Source of the DNA: Pollutimonas sp036675275
Lineage (GTDB): Bacteria; Pseudomonadota; Gammaproteobacteria; Burkholderiales; Burkholderiaceae_B
NCBI GenBank assembly: GCA_036675275.1
Contig: JAKFFG010000071.1
Span: forward strand, 124,001-188,000
Length of the DNA stretch: 64,000 nt
Direction: 5' to 3'
Part shown: one piece after another, positions 51,753 to 59,881 of the stretch
Numbering within the stretch: position 1 is the stretch's first letter
How the letters are laid out: each line of letters starts with the position of its first letter
Notes under the pieces: generated by a model
The model's database searches: none
Told to the model about the DNA's origin: nothing
Seen by the model: the letters and a program-made list of their open reading frames with translations, nothing else
Program-made: the position numbers and the translations under genes

Positions 51753-52340
51753 ATGCGTACTGCCGATATCACCCGCAACACCAACGAGACGCGCGTGCGC
51801 GTCGCCATCAATCTGGATGGCACCGGCCGCCAGACCATCAATACCGGCGTGCCCTTCCTGGATCACATGCTGGACCAGATTGCGCGCCACGGTCTGATCG
51901 ACCTGGACATCCACTGCGACGGCGACACCCAGATCGACGACCACCACACGGTGGAAGATGTCGGCATTACGCTGGGCCAGGCCTTTGCCGCGGCCGTGGG
52001 CGATAAGTCCGGCCTGCGCCGCTACGGCCATTCTTACGTCCCGCTGGACGAAGCGCTGTCGCGCGTGGTCATCGACTTTTCCGGACGTCCCGGGCTGTAC
52101 TATCACATTCCCTTCACGCGTTCGCATATCGGCCGCTTCGATGTCGATCTCGCGCGCGAATTTTTCCAGGGTTTCGTCAACCATGCCCTGGTCACCATGC
52201 ATATCGACAATCTGCGCGGCGAGAACTCGCATCATCAATGCGAAACCGTATTCAAGGCTTTCGGCCGCGCCCTGCGCATGGCCACTGAATTCGATCCGCG
52301 CAATGCCGGCGTGGTGCCCTCGACCAAAGGCGTCCTTTAA
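51753..52340 (+). CDS. hisB: Imidazoleglycerol-phosphate dehydratase
   Basis: Monofunctional enzyme of 195 residues, without the phosphatase domain of E. coli HisB. The manganese-binding histidine clusters are FLDHMLDQIARHGLIDLDIHC and DDHHTVEDVGITLG near residue 70, and later HIDNLRGENSHHQCETVFKAF. A separate histidinol-phosphatase must lie elsewhere. The start is 1 base after the hisD stop. Confidence 0.94.
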   Translation: MRTADITRNTNETRVRVAINLDGTGRQTINTGVPFLDHMLDQIARHGLIDLDIHCDGDTQIDDHHTVEDVGITLGQAFAAAVGDKSGLRRYGHSYVPLDEALSRVVIDFSGRPGLYYHIPFTRSHIGRFDVDLAREFFQGFVNHALVTMHIDNLRGENSHHQCETVFKAFGRALRMATEFDPRNAGVVPSTKGVL

Positions 52341-52363
52341 ATCTTCTTGAACGGCTGCTATCC

Positions 52364-53017
52364 GTGAATACTATCGCCATCGTTGACTACGGCATGGGCA
52401 ACTTCCATTCGGTCGCACGCGCGCTGCAGGCCGCCGCACCGGATGCCGACATCAGAATCTGCAATCAGGCGCGTGACATCGACCAGGCCTCGCGCGTGGT
52501 CTTTCCCGGCCAGGGCGCAATGCCGGACTGCATGCGCACCCTCAACGAGTCGGGGCTGCGCGAGGCCGTCGTGCGCGCCGCGCGCAGCAAGCCGCTGCTG
52601 GGCGTGTGCGTGGGCGAGCAAATGCTTTTCAGCCGTAGCGAAGAAGGCAGCGTGCCATGCCTGGACGTCTTCCCCGGCCAGGTAAAGCGCTTTGCCGGGC
52701 CGCAGTATGCCATAGGGGCGCAGCCGGATCAGGGCGACGAACTCCTGAAAGTGCCGCATATGGGCTGGAATCGGGTGCAACACGCGAAAGACCATGCCTT
52801 GTGGGCCGGCATCCCCGACAATAGCCATTTTTATTTTGTGCATAGCTATTACGTAGAACCTGAAGATCCCGAGCTCACTGTAGGGGTTAGCCACTACGGT
52901 ATCGGCTTTACGTGCGCCGTCGCAGCAGCTAACATTTTCGCCGTACAGTTCCATCCAGAAAAGAGCGCGGATCACGGTCTGCGCTTGTACCGGAATTTCG
53001 TCGACTGGCGGCCATAA
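52364..53017 (+). CDS. hisH: Imidazole glycerol phosphate synthase subunit HisH
   Basis: Glutamine amidotransferase of 217 residues, GTG start. The class I triad is visible: Cys in LLGVCVGEQMLFS near residue 83, His and Glu in AVQFHPEKSADHG near the end. It supplies ammonia to HisF. Confidence 0.94.
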   Translation: MNTIAIVDYGMGNFHSVARALQAAAPDADIRICNQARDIDQASRVVFPGQGAMPDCMRTLNESGLREAVVRAARSKPLLGVCVGEQMLFSRSEEGSVPCLDVFPGQVKRFAGPQYAIGAQPDQGDELLKVPHMGWNRVQHAKDHALWAGIPDNSHFYFVHSYYVEPEDPELTVGVSHYGIGFTCAVAAANIFAVQFHPEKSADHGLRLYRNFVDWRP

Positions 53018-53067
53018 CGGTCGACTCTCCACTTCTTTCACCATATTGTTTTTATCGGCTACTCACC

Positions 53068-53811
53068 ATGCTACTCATCCCCGCCATCGACCTGCAAGAC
53101 GGGCGTTGTGTTCGCCTTCGCCAAGGTGACCTGGACGACGCAACTGTTTTTTCCGACGATCCCTCCGCCATCGCCACACAATGGATCGACCAGGGCGCAC
53201 GGCGCCTGCATCTGGTGGACCTGAACGGCGCCGTGGCAGGCAAGCCCAAGAACGAAGCCGCCATCAAATCCATTATCGCGGCCGTCGGCGGCGATATACC
53301 CGTGCAAATCGGTGGCGGCATTCGCGACCTGGACACCATCGAACGCTATCTCGACGCCGGCATCAGCTACGTCATCATCGGCACGGCTGCCGTGAAAGAT
53401 CCCGGGTTCCTGCACGATGCGTGCAGCGCTTTCCCCGGCAATATCATCGTGGGCCTGGATGCCCGCGACGGCAAGGTCGCCACCGACGGCTGGAGCAAAC
53501 TGACTCGCCACGATGTGCTCGACCTCGCCCGCAAGTTCGAAGACTACGGCTGCGAAGCCATCATCTACACCGATATCGGCCGCGACGGCATGCTGTCGGG
53601 TGTCAATATCGAAGCCACCGTCAAGCTGGCGCAGCACGTGCGCATCCCCATCATTGCATCGGGCGGCGTCACCGACCTGCGCGACATTGAAGCGCTCTGC
53701 GCGGTTGAAGACGAAGGCATAGAAGGCGCCATTCTGGGCCGCAGCCTGTACGAAGGCACCCTGGACTTCGCCGAGGCGCAGGAAATGGCCGACGAACTCG
53801 GAACAGCATGA
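53068..53811 (+). CDS. hisA: Phosphoribosylformimino-5-aminoimidazole carboxamide ribotide isomerase
   Basis: TIM-barrel enzyme of 247 residues. LLIPAIDLQDGRCVRLRQGD carries the first catalytic Asp, and IIYTDIGRDGMLSGVNIEAT carries the second; IQIGGGIRD-like VQIGGGIRDLDTIERYLDAG and IIASGGVTDLRDIEAL bind the phosphates. Its stop overlaps hisF by four bases. Confidence 0.95.
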   Translation: MLLIPAIDLQDGRCVRLRQGDLDDATVFSDDPSAIATQWIDQGARRLHLVDLNGAVAGKPKNEAAIKSIIAAVGGDIPVQIGGGIRDLDTIERYLDAGISYVIIGTAAVKDPGFLHDACSAFPGNIIVGLDARDGKVATDGWSKLTRHDVLDLARKFEDYGCEAIIYTDIGRDGMLSGVNIEATVKLAQHVRIPIIASGGVTDLRDIEALCAVEDEGIEGAILGRSLYEGTLDFAEAQEMADELGTA

Positions 53812-54620
53812 CCCAGACCGCTACTGCTGCAGCAATCGATACGGAACTCACCCGCCGCATCATTCCCTGCCTCGATGTAACGGCGGGCCGTGTCGTCAAG
53901 GGCATCAATTTCGTCGACCTGGTCGACGCGGGCGACCCCGTGGAAATCGCCCAGCGTTACAACGAGCAGGGCGCCGACGAGCTCACCTTTCTTGACATCA
54001 CGGCCACCAGCGACGCGCGCGATCTGATCCTGCCCATCATCGAATCGGTGGCCCGCCAGGTCTTCATCCCGCTTACGGTCGGCGGTGGAGTGCGGCAAGT
54101 TTCCGACATCCAGCGCCTGCTCAATGCCGGCGCCGACAAGGTTTCCATCAACAGCGCCGCCATCGCCAATCCCGAACTCATACGCGCCGCCGCCGATTAT
54201 CACGGTTCGCAGTGCATTGTGGTCGCGATCGATGCGCGCCGTGTCTCGGCGCCCAATGAGCCCGCCAAATGGGAAATCTTCACGCACGGCGGCCGCAAGG
54301 CCACCGGCATCGATGTACTGGAATGGGCCCGCAAGATGGCCGAATACGGCGCCGGCGAATTGCTGCTGACCAGCATGGACCGCGACGGCACCAAATCCGG
54401 CTTCGACCTGGAACTTACCCGTGCCGTGTCCGACGCGGTGCCTGTACCCGTCATTGCCTCGGGAGGCGTGGGCAACCTGCAGCATCTGGCCGAAGGCGTT
54501 TCCACCGGACGTGCCAATGCCGTGCTGGCGGCCAGCATTTTCCACTATGGCGAATACACCGTGCAGCAGGCCAAGGAATACATGGCCGCCCAAGGCATCA
54601 AGGTACGGTTGACCCAATGA
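53808..54620 (+). CDS. hisF: Imidazole glycerol phosphate synthase subunit HisF
   Basis: TIM-barrel cyclase of 270 residues. RRIIPCLDVTAGRVVKGINF has the first catalytic Asp (near residue 22), and LLTSMDRDGTKSGFDLELT the second. VGGGVRQVSDIQRLLNAGADKVSINSAA is conserved. The N-terminal 10 residues (MTQTATAAAI) extend beyond the usual MLAKR start. It overlaps hisI by four bases. Confidence 0.95.
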   Translation: MTQTATAAAIDTELTRRIIPCLDVTAGRVVKGINFVDLVDAGDPVEIAQRYNEQGADELTFLDITATSDARDLILPIIESVARQVFIPLTVGGGVRQVSDIQRLLNAGADKVSINSAAIANPELIRAAADYHGSQCIVVAIDARRVSAPNEPAKWEIFTHGGRKATGIDVLEWARKMAEYGAGELLLTSMDRDGTKSGFDLELTRAVSDAVPVPVIASGGVGNLQHLAEGVSTGRANAVLAASIFHYGEYTVQQAKEYMAAQGIKVRLTQ

Positions 54621-55021
54621 CGAACAACGCCTCCTGGCTGACCGCCGTCGCCTTTGACGACAAGGGCCTGATCCCCGCCATTGCGCAAGACGCCGACACG
54701 GGCAACATCTTGATGGTGGCCTGGATGAACGCAGAATCACTGGCCGAAACATTTGCCACCGGCCGCGCCGTGTATTGGTCGCGCTCGCGCCAGCGGCTGT
54801 GGCGCAAGGGCGAAGAATCGGGCCATGTGCAGCAAGTGCGCGAGCTGCGGCTGGATTGCGACGGCGACGTTCTCTTGCTAAAGGTCAAGCAGATTGGTGG
54901 CATTGCCTGCCATACTGGCCGGGAAAGCTGTTTTTTCCGGCGCCTTGACGGCGTTGATGGAAACGCAGTCTGGACCACCACCGACCCGGTCTTGAAAGAC
55001 CCCGACCTTATCTACAAATGA
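54617..55021 (+). CDS. hisI: Phosphoribosyl-AMP cyclohydrolase
   Basis: Protein of 134 residues from the ATG at 54617. The zinc/magnesium motif is LRLDCDGDVLLLKVKQIGGIACHTGRESCFFRRL, with cysteines 78-ish, 95 and 102 and the acidic DCDGD. VAWMNAESLAETFATGRAVYWSRSRQRLWRKGEESGH is the family core. It is separate from hisE, as is usual in this group. Confidence 0.94.
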   Translation: MTNNASWLTAVAFDDKGLIPAIAQDADTGNILMVAWMNAESLAETFATGRAVYWSRSRQRLWRKGEESGHVQQVRELRLDCDGDVLLLKVKQIGGIACHTGRESCFFRRLDGVDGNAVWTTTDPVLKDPDLIYK

Positions 55022-55386
55022 CCCAATCCGACACCGCAACCATCCTGGCCCGCCTGGCCGACACGCTGGAGTCGCGCCTGCCGCAAAACGGCGGCGACCC
55101 CTCCAGCTCCTATACCGCCAAGCTGCTGGCCCGCGGGCCCGATTCCTTTCTCAAGAAAATCGGCGAGGAAGCCACCGAACTGGTCATGGCGGCCAAAGAC
55201 AACACGCCCGAACGCATCATCAGCGAAACCGCCGATTTATGGTTTCACTGCCTGGTCGCGCTGGCGCACTACGGTTTGCGGCCCGAACAGGTCCTGGCCG
55301 AGCTGGCACGGCGCGAAGGCACATCCGGCCTCAGCGAAAAAGCCAGCCGCCCTGCTTCGGGCGCGCCCGAAGCCAGACGCCCCTAG
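55018..55386 (+). CDS. hisE: Phosphoribosyl-ATP diphosphatase
   Basis: All-alpha MazG-like protein of 122 residues: TILARLADTLESRL near the start, SYTAKLLARGPDSFLKKIGEEATELVMAAKD with the metal-binding EExxE-type helix, and SETADLWFHCLVALAHYGL. It removes diphosphate from PR-ATP. The last 20 residues are variable. Confidence 0.93.
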   Translation: MTQSDTATILARLADTLESRLPQNGGDPSSSYTAKLLARGPDSFLKKIGEEATELVMAAKDNTPERIISETADLWFHCLVALAHYGLRPEQVLAELARREGTSGLSEKASRPASGAPEARRP

Positions 55387-55423
55387 CCGGCGCGTCCCAA
55401 CATTAACTACAGGGAGAACCTTA

Positions 55424-55792
55424 ATGAGCGAGAACTGTCTATTCTGCAAGATCGCCAAGGGCACGATTCCTTCGAAAAAGGTCTACGAGGACGAAGATTT
55501 CTTCGCTTTTCACGACATAAATCCTGCGGCTCCCGTACACTTGCTACTTATACCCAAACGCCATATCGTGTCTATGCATGACATCCACGCAGACGATGCG
55601 CCATGGCTGGGCAAGATGATGTCCCTGGCGCCCAAACTCGCTGCCGACAACGGCTGCAGGCCCGGCCCGGAAGGAGGCTTCAGGGTGGTTGTGAACACAG
55701 GATCCGATGGCGGGCAAGAAATCGCCCACCTGCATTTTCATATCATAGGGGGCGAGCGCCCCTGGCATAAACGTGCGGCCCCCGCCGCATAA
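55424..55792 (+). CDS. HIT family (histidine triad) nucleotide-binding protein
   Basis: Protein of 122 residues. The start CLFCKIAKGTIPSKKVYEDEDFFAFHDINPAAPVHLLLIPKRHI is the HinT pattern, and the triad is HLHFHIIGG. It hydrolyses AMP-linked compounds such as adenosine phosphoramidates. AGGGAGAA lies before the ATG; it sits between his and tat genes as in Bordetella. Confidence 0.93.
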   Translation: MSENCLFCKIAKGTIPSKKVYEDEDFFAFHDINPAAPVHLLLIPKRHIVSMHDIHADDAPWLGKMMSLAPKLAADNGCRPGPEGGFRVVVNTGSDGGQEIAHLHFHIIGGERPWHKRAAPAA

Positions 55793-55806
55793 ACGGAGAT
55801 CGTATT

Positions 55807-56037
55807 ATGGGTAGTTTCAGCATTTGGCACTGGCTTATTGTCCTCGTTATCGTTGCGCTCATTTTCGGCACAAAGAAGCTGCGCAACATGGGTGAAGATC
55901 TGGGCGGCGCCGTCAAGGGGTTCAAGAAGGGCGTGGCCGACGTCAAAGACGACAAGACGCCCGACGCGGTTACACAGCAACGCATGAAAAGCGACGAGAC
56001 CATCGACGTACACGCCAAAGAAAAAACTGACGTATAA
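55807..56037 (+). CDS. tatA: Sec-independent translocase subunit TatA
   Basis: Protein of 76 residues: one N-terminal membrane helix (IWHWLIVLVIVALIFG), the FGTKKLRNMGEDLGGAVKGFKKG amphipathic helix, and a charged tail. It polymerises to form the pore for folded Tat substrates. Confidence 0.95.
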   Translation: MGSFSIWHWLIVLVIVALIFGTKKLRNMGEDLGGAVKGFKKGVADVKDDKTPDAVTQQRMKSDETIDVHAKEKTDV

Positions 56038-56040
56038 ACT

Positions 56041-56487
56041 ATGTTTGATGTCAGCTTCAGTGAACTGCTGCTTATCGGCGTTATCGCACTTATCGTGATC
56101 GGCCCCGAGCGTCTGCCCAAAGTGGCCCGTACGCTCGGCCATCTGGTGGGCCGCGCCCAGCGCTACGTCTCCGATGTCAAGACCGATATCCAGCGCGAAA
56201 TCAATCTCGACGAATTGAACAGCCTGAAAGGCCAAATGGACGACGCCGCCAAGTCGGTCAAGCTGTCCATGGAAGACGCCAGCGAAAGCCTGCGTAAGCC
56301 GCTGGACGAAGCGCAACAAGCGCTGAAAGACGCCTCGGCATCGGTCGATTCCCTGGTGAAGGACACCAGAGCCAATACCGATGGGCCGGCCTCCGTCCCG
56401 GTCGATACGGCTACGCTGCCCTTGCCCGGTATCGGTCAGGCAGAGCCGACCCCCGCCAAGACGCCTGTCCCGGAGACGCGCACGTGA
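56041..56487 (+). CDS. tatB: Sec-independent translocase subunit TatB
   Basis: Protein of 148 residues: MFDVSFSELLLIGVIALIVIGPERLPKVARTLGHLVGRAQRYVSDVKTDI is the TatB signature with Glu8 and the GPERLP hinge. A long charged amphipathic region follows. It forms the signal-peptide receptor with TatC, whose GTG start overlaps its stop by four bases. Confidence 0.95.
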   Translation: MFDVSFSELLLIGVIALIVIGPERLPKVARTLGHLVGRAQRYVSDVKTDIQREINLDELNSLKGQMDDAAKSVKLSMEDASESLRKPLDEAQQALKDASASVDSLVKDTRANTDGPASVPVDTATLPLPGIGQAEPTPAKTPVPETRT

Positions 56488-57275
56488 CTCAAGACGCCTC
56501 CACCACGCAAGACACTTTTATTTCGCACCTGGTCGAACTGCGCACACGCCTGCTGCGGGCCGTAGTGGCCGTTCTGCTGGTGTTTATCGTGCTGTTCATC
56601 TACCCGGGCCCGTCCGCCATCTACGACTTGCTGGCGCAGCCTATGCTGGCGTCGCTGCCCGAAGGCACCCGCATGATCGCCACCGGCGTCATCACGCCTT
56701 TCATGGTGCCGGTCAAGGTCACCATGCTGGCGGCCTTCGTGCTGGCTTTGCCCGTCGTGCTGTACCAGGCCTGGTCGTTTGTGGCGCCCGGATTATACAA
56801 ACACGAGCAACGGCTTGCCTTGCCGCTTATCGCGTCAAGCACGCTGCTCTTCATTCTGGGCATGGCGTTCTGTTATTTTGTGGTGTTCCGCACGGTTTTC
56901 CACTTCATCGCAGGCTTCGCCCCGCAGTCCATTACGCCAGCGCCAGATATCGAAGCCTATGTCAGCTTCGTCCTGACCATGTTCGTGGCCTTTGGCGTAA
57001 CCTTCGAGGTGCCTATTGCCGTGGTCCTGCTGGTTAAAAGCGGCATGGTCACCGTGCAGAAGCTCCGTGCCGCGCGCGGCTACGTGGTCGTCGGCGCATT
57101 CGTCATTGCGGCGGTCGTAACGCCTCCCGATGTGCTCAGCCAATTCATGCTGGCGGTGCCGCTGTGTCTGCTGTACGAACTCGGCATTCTGGTGGCCAGT
57201 GCCCTGAAGAAGCAAGAAGCGGCAGCGGACCAGACCGACAGCGACGAAGAAATCGCCACTCGCAACGAACCCTGA
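56484..57275 (+). CDS. tatC: Sec-independent translocase subunit TatC
   Basis: Six-helix protein of 263 residues. FISHLVELRTRLLRAVVAVLL is the conserved cytoplasmic N-terminus that binds the twin-arginine motif, and FALPVVLYQAWSFVAPGLYKHEQR-like FVLALPVVLYQAWSFV and FGVTFEVPI are also present. GTG start. A likely client, the Rieske protein, is encoded 2.6 kb downstream. Confidence 0.95.
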   Translation: MTQDASTTQDTFISHLVELRTRLLRAVVAVLLVFIVLFIYPGPSAIYDLLAQPMLASLPEGTRMIATGVITPFMVPVKVTMLAAFVLALPVVLYQAWSFVAPGLYKHEQRLALPLIASSTLLFILGMAFCYFVVFRTVFHFIAGFAPQSITPAPDIEAYVSFVLTMFVAFGVTFEVPIAVVLLVKSGMVTVQKLRAARGYVVVGAFVIAAVVTPPDVLSQFMLAVPLCLLYELGILVASALKKQEAAADQTDSDEEIATRNEP

Positions 57276-57278
57276 ACC

Positions 57279-57321
57279 AAAAATAGGGCAAACCCTGGCG
57301 CCCCCGGGCGTCAAGGTTTGC
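57279..57321 (-). terminator. Terminator hairpin overlapping the protease stop codon
   Basis: A 16-base stem with two imperfect pairs, 57288-57303 against 57306-57321, with outer arms GCAAACC and GGTTTGC and core CGCCC/GGGCG. On the minus strand it is followed by CC-TATTTTT (57287-57279), so it should end the degS/degQ-type transcript; it could also slow plus-strand transcripts from tatC. The protease stop codon (57311-57313) is in the stem. Confidence 0.7.
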
Positions 57322-58474
57322 GGATCCGGGGACGGGTGCCGATCTGCACGGTTGCTTCACGCTTCTTGCCATCGCGCATGAACAACAAAGTCACCTCTTC
57401 GCGCGGCGCCAGGGGCGCGATCTGGTTCAGGAAACCGATGGAATCGTATACCTCCTGGCCGTTCATCTTCAGGATAATGTCGCCCACCCTCAGCCCCGCA
57501 CGCCAGGCCGGGCCGTTACGAAGGACGCTCGCAATGATGACGCCGGCCTCCTGATCCAGATTGAAGGCATCCGCCAGTTCCGGCGTGATGTCCTGGGGCT
57601 CTACACCCAGCCAGCCGCGGGTCACGGTACCTGTTTCGATGATTTGGTCCATGATGGTGTGTGCGGCTTGCGCCGGGATCGCGAATCCTATGCCCAGCGA
57701 ACCGCCCGTTTCCGAATAGATCGCCGTATTGATTCCGACCAGGCGGCCAGTGGTATCGATCAACGCGCCGCCCGAATTGCCGGGATTGATTGCGGCATCT
57801 GTCTGGATGAAGTTCTCGTAGATGTTGATGCCCAGGCGGTTGCGCCCCAGTGCCGACACGATACCCATGGTGGTGGTCTGCCCGACACCAAACGGATTGC
57901 CTATGGCCAGCACGATATCGCCTATGCGCACCCGGTGTTCGCCATTGAAGGTGATTGCCGAAAGATTCGGCAGGTCTATCTTCAAGACCGCCAGGTCGCT
58001 TTCGGGATCCGCGCCCACCAATTCCGCGGAGGCCTGGCGCCCGTCGCTCAACCCGACCTCGATGGCGTCGGCGGCCTCGATCACGTGATAGTTGGTCAGG
58101 ATGTAGCCGTCGTTGCGCACGATAACGCCGGACCCCAGCGCTGTCGCCTCTCTGCGCCGGATAAAGCCCGGCATGTCGCGAAAGTAACGCTTCAGTTCCG
58201 GGTCGCTGGGTAGCGGCACCACCGGTACATTGATATGCTTGCTGGTGAATACGTTGACCACCGAGGGCGTGGCGATGGCCACGGCATTGGCATAAGAGAC
58301 CTCAGGGTCTTGCGGCGCGCCCGCCACGGGCGCCGATGATGACGACGACGGCGGCGCCGTCATCGGCGTCTGCGGCGATGGATGCAGCCAGTCCGGGCGC
58401 AGGGTTGCCACGATGAATAAAATACCCAGGCATACCGTTACGGTTTGGGCAAAAAGCAACCACAATCGACGCAT
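57311..58474 (-). CDS. Membrane-anchored HtrA-type serine protease (DegS/AlgW-like)
   Basis: Protein of 387 residues from the ATG at 58474 (MRRLWLLFAQTVTVCLGILF). One N-terminal membrane anchor, a Pro/Ser-rich linker, a trypsin-like domain with triad His130 (ILTNYHVIEA), Asp160 (DPESDLAVLKID) and Ser234 (NPGNSGGALID), and a single PDZ domain (LRNGPAWRAGLRVGDIILKMNG). One PDZ plus a membrane anchor fits DegS/AlgW, which start the sigma-E envelope stress cascade. It is divergent from the Nif3-like gene, with 27 bases between. Confidence 0.9.
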   Translation of the reverse strand: MRRLWLLFAQTVTVCLGILFIVATLRPDWLHPSPQTPMTAPPSSSSSAPVAGAPQDPEVSYANAVAIATPSVVNVFTSKHINVPVVPLPSDPELKRYFRDMPGFIRRREATALGSGVIVRNDGYILTNYHVIEAADAIEVGLSDGRQASAELVGADPESDLAVLKIDLPNLSAITFNGEHRVRIGDIVLAIGNPFGVGQTTTMGIVSALGRNRLGINIYENFIQTDAAINPGNSGGALIDTTGRLVGINTAIYSETGGSLGIGFAIPAQAAHTIMDQIIETGTVTRGWLGVEPQDITPELADAFNLDQEAGVIIASVLRNGPAWRAGLRVGDIILKMNGQEVYDSIGFLNQIAPLAPREEVTLLFMRDGKKREATVQIGTRPRIRKP

Positions 58475-58501
58475 AAGGCTAAAAGGGAAAAAAGGCGAGC
58501 A

Positions 58502-59278
58502 ATGAATCAGGTATCTACGCGACAACTGGCCAACTGGCTTGATGCAACTTTACAGGTCCATCGCTTCAAGGACTACTGTCCCAACGGACTGCAGGTAGAA
58601 GGCAAAGCCTCCATCGGTCACATTATCACCGGAGTTACGGCTTCGCAGGCGCTTCTGGAGGCCGCCGTCGCGCGCAACGCCGATGCCGTGCTGGTGCATC
58701 ACGGCTGGTTCTGGAAGAACGAGAACCCTTGCATACGCGGTCCCAAGCGCCGGCGGCTGGCTCTCGCGCTGCGTCACGATTTGAATGTATTTGCCTACCA
58801 CCTGCCGCTGGATGCGCATGTGGTGCTGGGCAACAACGCCCAACTGGCGCGCGTCCTGGGCCTGACCCCCGACCGGGACAGCGAGGGCGCTCCGCTTACC
58901 TGCGGGCCGGACGGCCTGGTTTGGCTGGGCCGTTGCGACCCGCCAAAAACGCTGGAAGAACTGGGTAACGATGTTTGCAATAACTTACAACGCCGCCCCC
59001 TGGTTGTAGGCAATACGCAACAACGCATTGAGCGCATTGCGTGGTGCACCGGAGGCGCCCAGAGCATGTTCGAGGCTGCCGTCGCCGCAGGCGTCGACGC
59101 CTACCTGACCGGCGAAGCGTCGGAGCCCACCTTCCACCTGGCGCAGGAAACCGGCACCGCCTTCATAGGCGCCGGCCACCACGCCACCGAACGCTATGGC
59201 GTGCAAGCGCTGGGCGCCGCCATAGCCGAGCAATTCGGCATAAAGGTGGAATTCATCGATGTGGACAACCCTATATAA
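58502..59278 (+). CDS. Nif3-like dinuclear metal centre protein (YbgI family)
   Basis: Protein of 258 residues from the ATG at 58502. Metal ligands of the family are visible in ADAVLVHHGWFWKNE (two His), VFAYHLPLDAH (His, Asp) and IGAGHHATERYGVQALG (His, Glu). FKDYCPNGLQVEG is the conserved start. The family forms hexameric rings and is probably a GTP cyclohydrolase-like or other metal hydrolase; function not settled. Confidence 0.9.
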   Translation: MNQVSTRQLANWLDATLQVHRFKDYCPNGLQVEGKASIGHIITGVTASQALLEAAVARNADAVLVHHGWFWKNENPCIRGPKRRRLALALRHDLNVFAYHLPLDAHVVLGNNAQLARVLGLTPDRDSEGAPLTCGPDGLVWLGRCDPPKTLEELGNDVCNNLQRRPLVVGNTQQRIERIAWCTGGAQSMFEAAVAAGVDAYLTGEASEPTFHLAQETGTAFIGAGHHATERYGVQALGAAIAEQFGIKVEFIDVDNPI

Positions 59279-59298
59279 AGCGCCGGCCGCGAACCGGC

Positions 59299-59757
59299 TT
59301 ATCGCTTCAGGGAGTCGCGGATTTCACGCAACAACATGACGTCTTCGGGCGGCGCGACCGGTGCTGCCGGAGCGGCTGCTTCCTCGCGGATAACGCGCTT
59401 GCGCGCCGAATTGATTGCCTTGACCAGGCAAAAGACGACAAAGGCCAGTAGGATGAAGTTGATGAGTATGGTCAGGAAATTACCCCACGACAGTATCACC
59501 GCACCGGCCTTGGTGAGCGCCTCGTGGGTTCGTGGGCCGGTGTAATTCTCGGGGGCCCGCAGCACCCAGAACTGGTTCGCGAAATCGACCTGGCCACCCA
59601 GAATGAACGAAATGACCGGCATGATGACGTCTTTCACCAGGGAATCGATGATTTTGCTGAATGCCGCGCCGATTATGACCCCGACGGCAAGATCGATCAT
59701 GTTGCCCTTGACGGCGAACTCTTGAAATTCCTGCAGGAAACTGCGTGCTTTGCTCAT
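59299..59757 (-). CDS. mscL: Large-conductance mechanosensitive channel MscL
   Basis: Protein of 152 residues from the ATG at 59757 (MSKARSFLQEFQEFAVKGNMIDLAVGVIIGAAFSKIIDSLVKDVIMP), the exact family N-terminus. Second helix ILINFILLAFVVFCLVKAIN and the cytoplasmic EEIRD-like end VMLLREIRDSLKR are present. It releases solutes upon hypo-osmotic shock. Confidence 0.95.
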   Translation of the reverse strand: MSKARSFLQEFQEFAVKGNMIDLAVGVIIGAAFSKIIDSLVKDVIMPVISFILGGQVDFANQFWVLRAPENYTGPRTHEALTKAGAVILSWGNFLTILINFILLAFVVFCLVKAINSARKRVIREEAAAPAAPVAPPEDVMLLREIRDSLKR

Positions 59758-59799
59758 GTGACCTTCCTTGGAAAATTCCACCCCGGAGCGGGCTAACGC

Positions 59800-59865
59800 T
59801 ATAATACGCGGCTAATGCGGTAGTACACAGCTAAAAACAGTGAATGGTATGCCCTGGAAGGGCAT
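59800..59865 (+). promoter_or_regulatory. petABC -10 element and leader hairpin
   Basis: A perfect TATAAT lies at 59800-59805; no good -35 was found. The leader contains the hairpin ATGCCC-TGGAA-GGGCAT (59849-59865), 16 bases before the petA start codon. It could influence translation initiation. Confidence 0.5.
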
Positions 59866-59881
59866 GAATAAGGATACTAGA

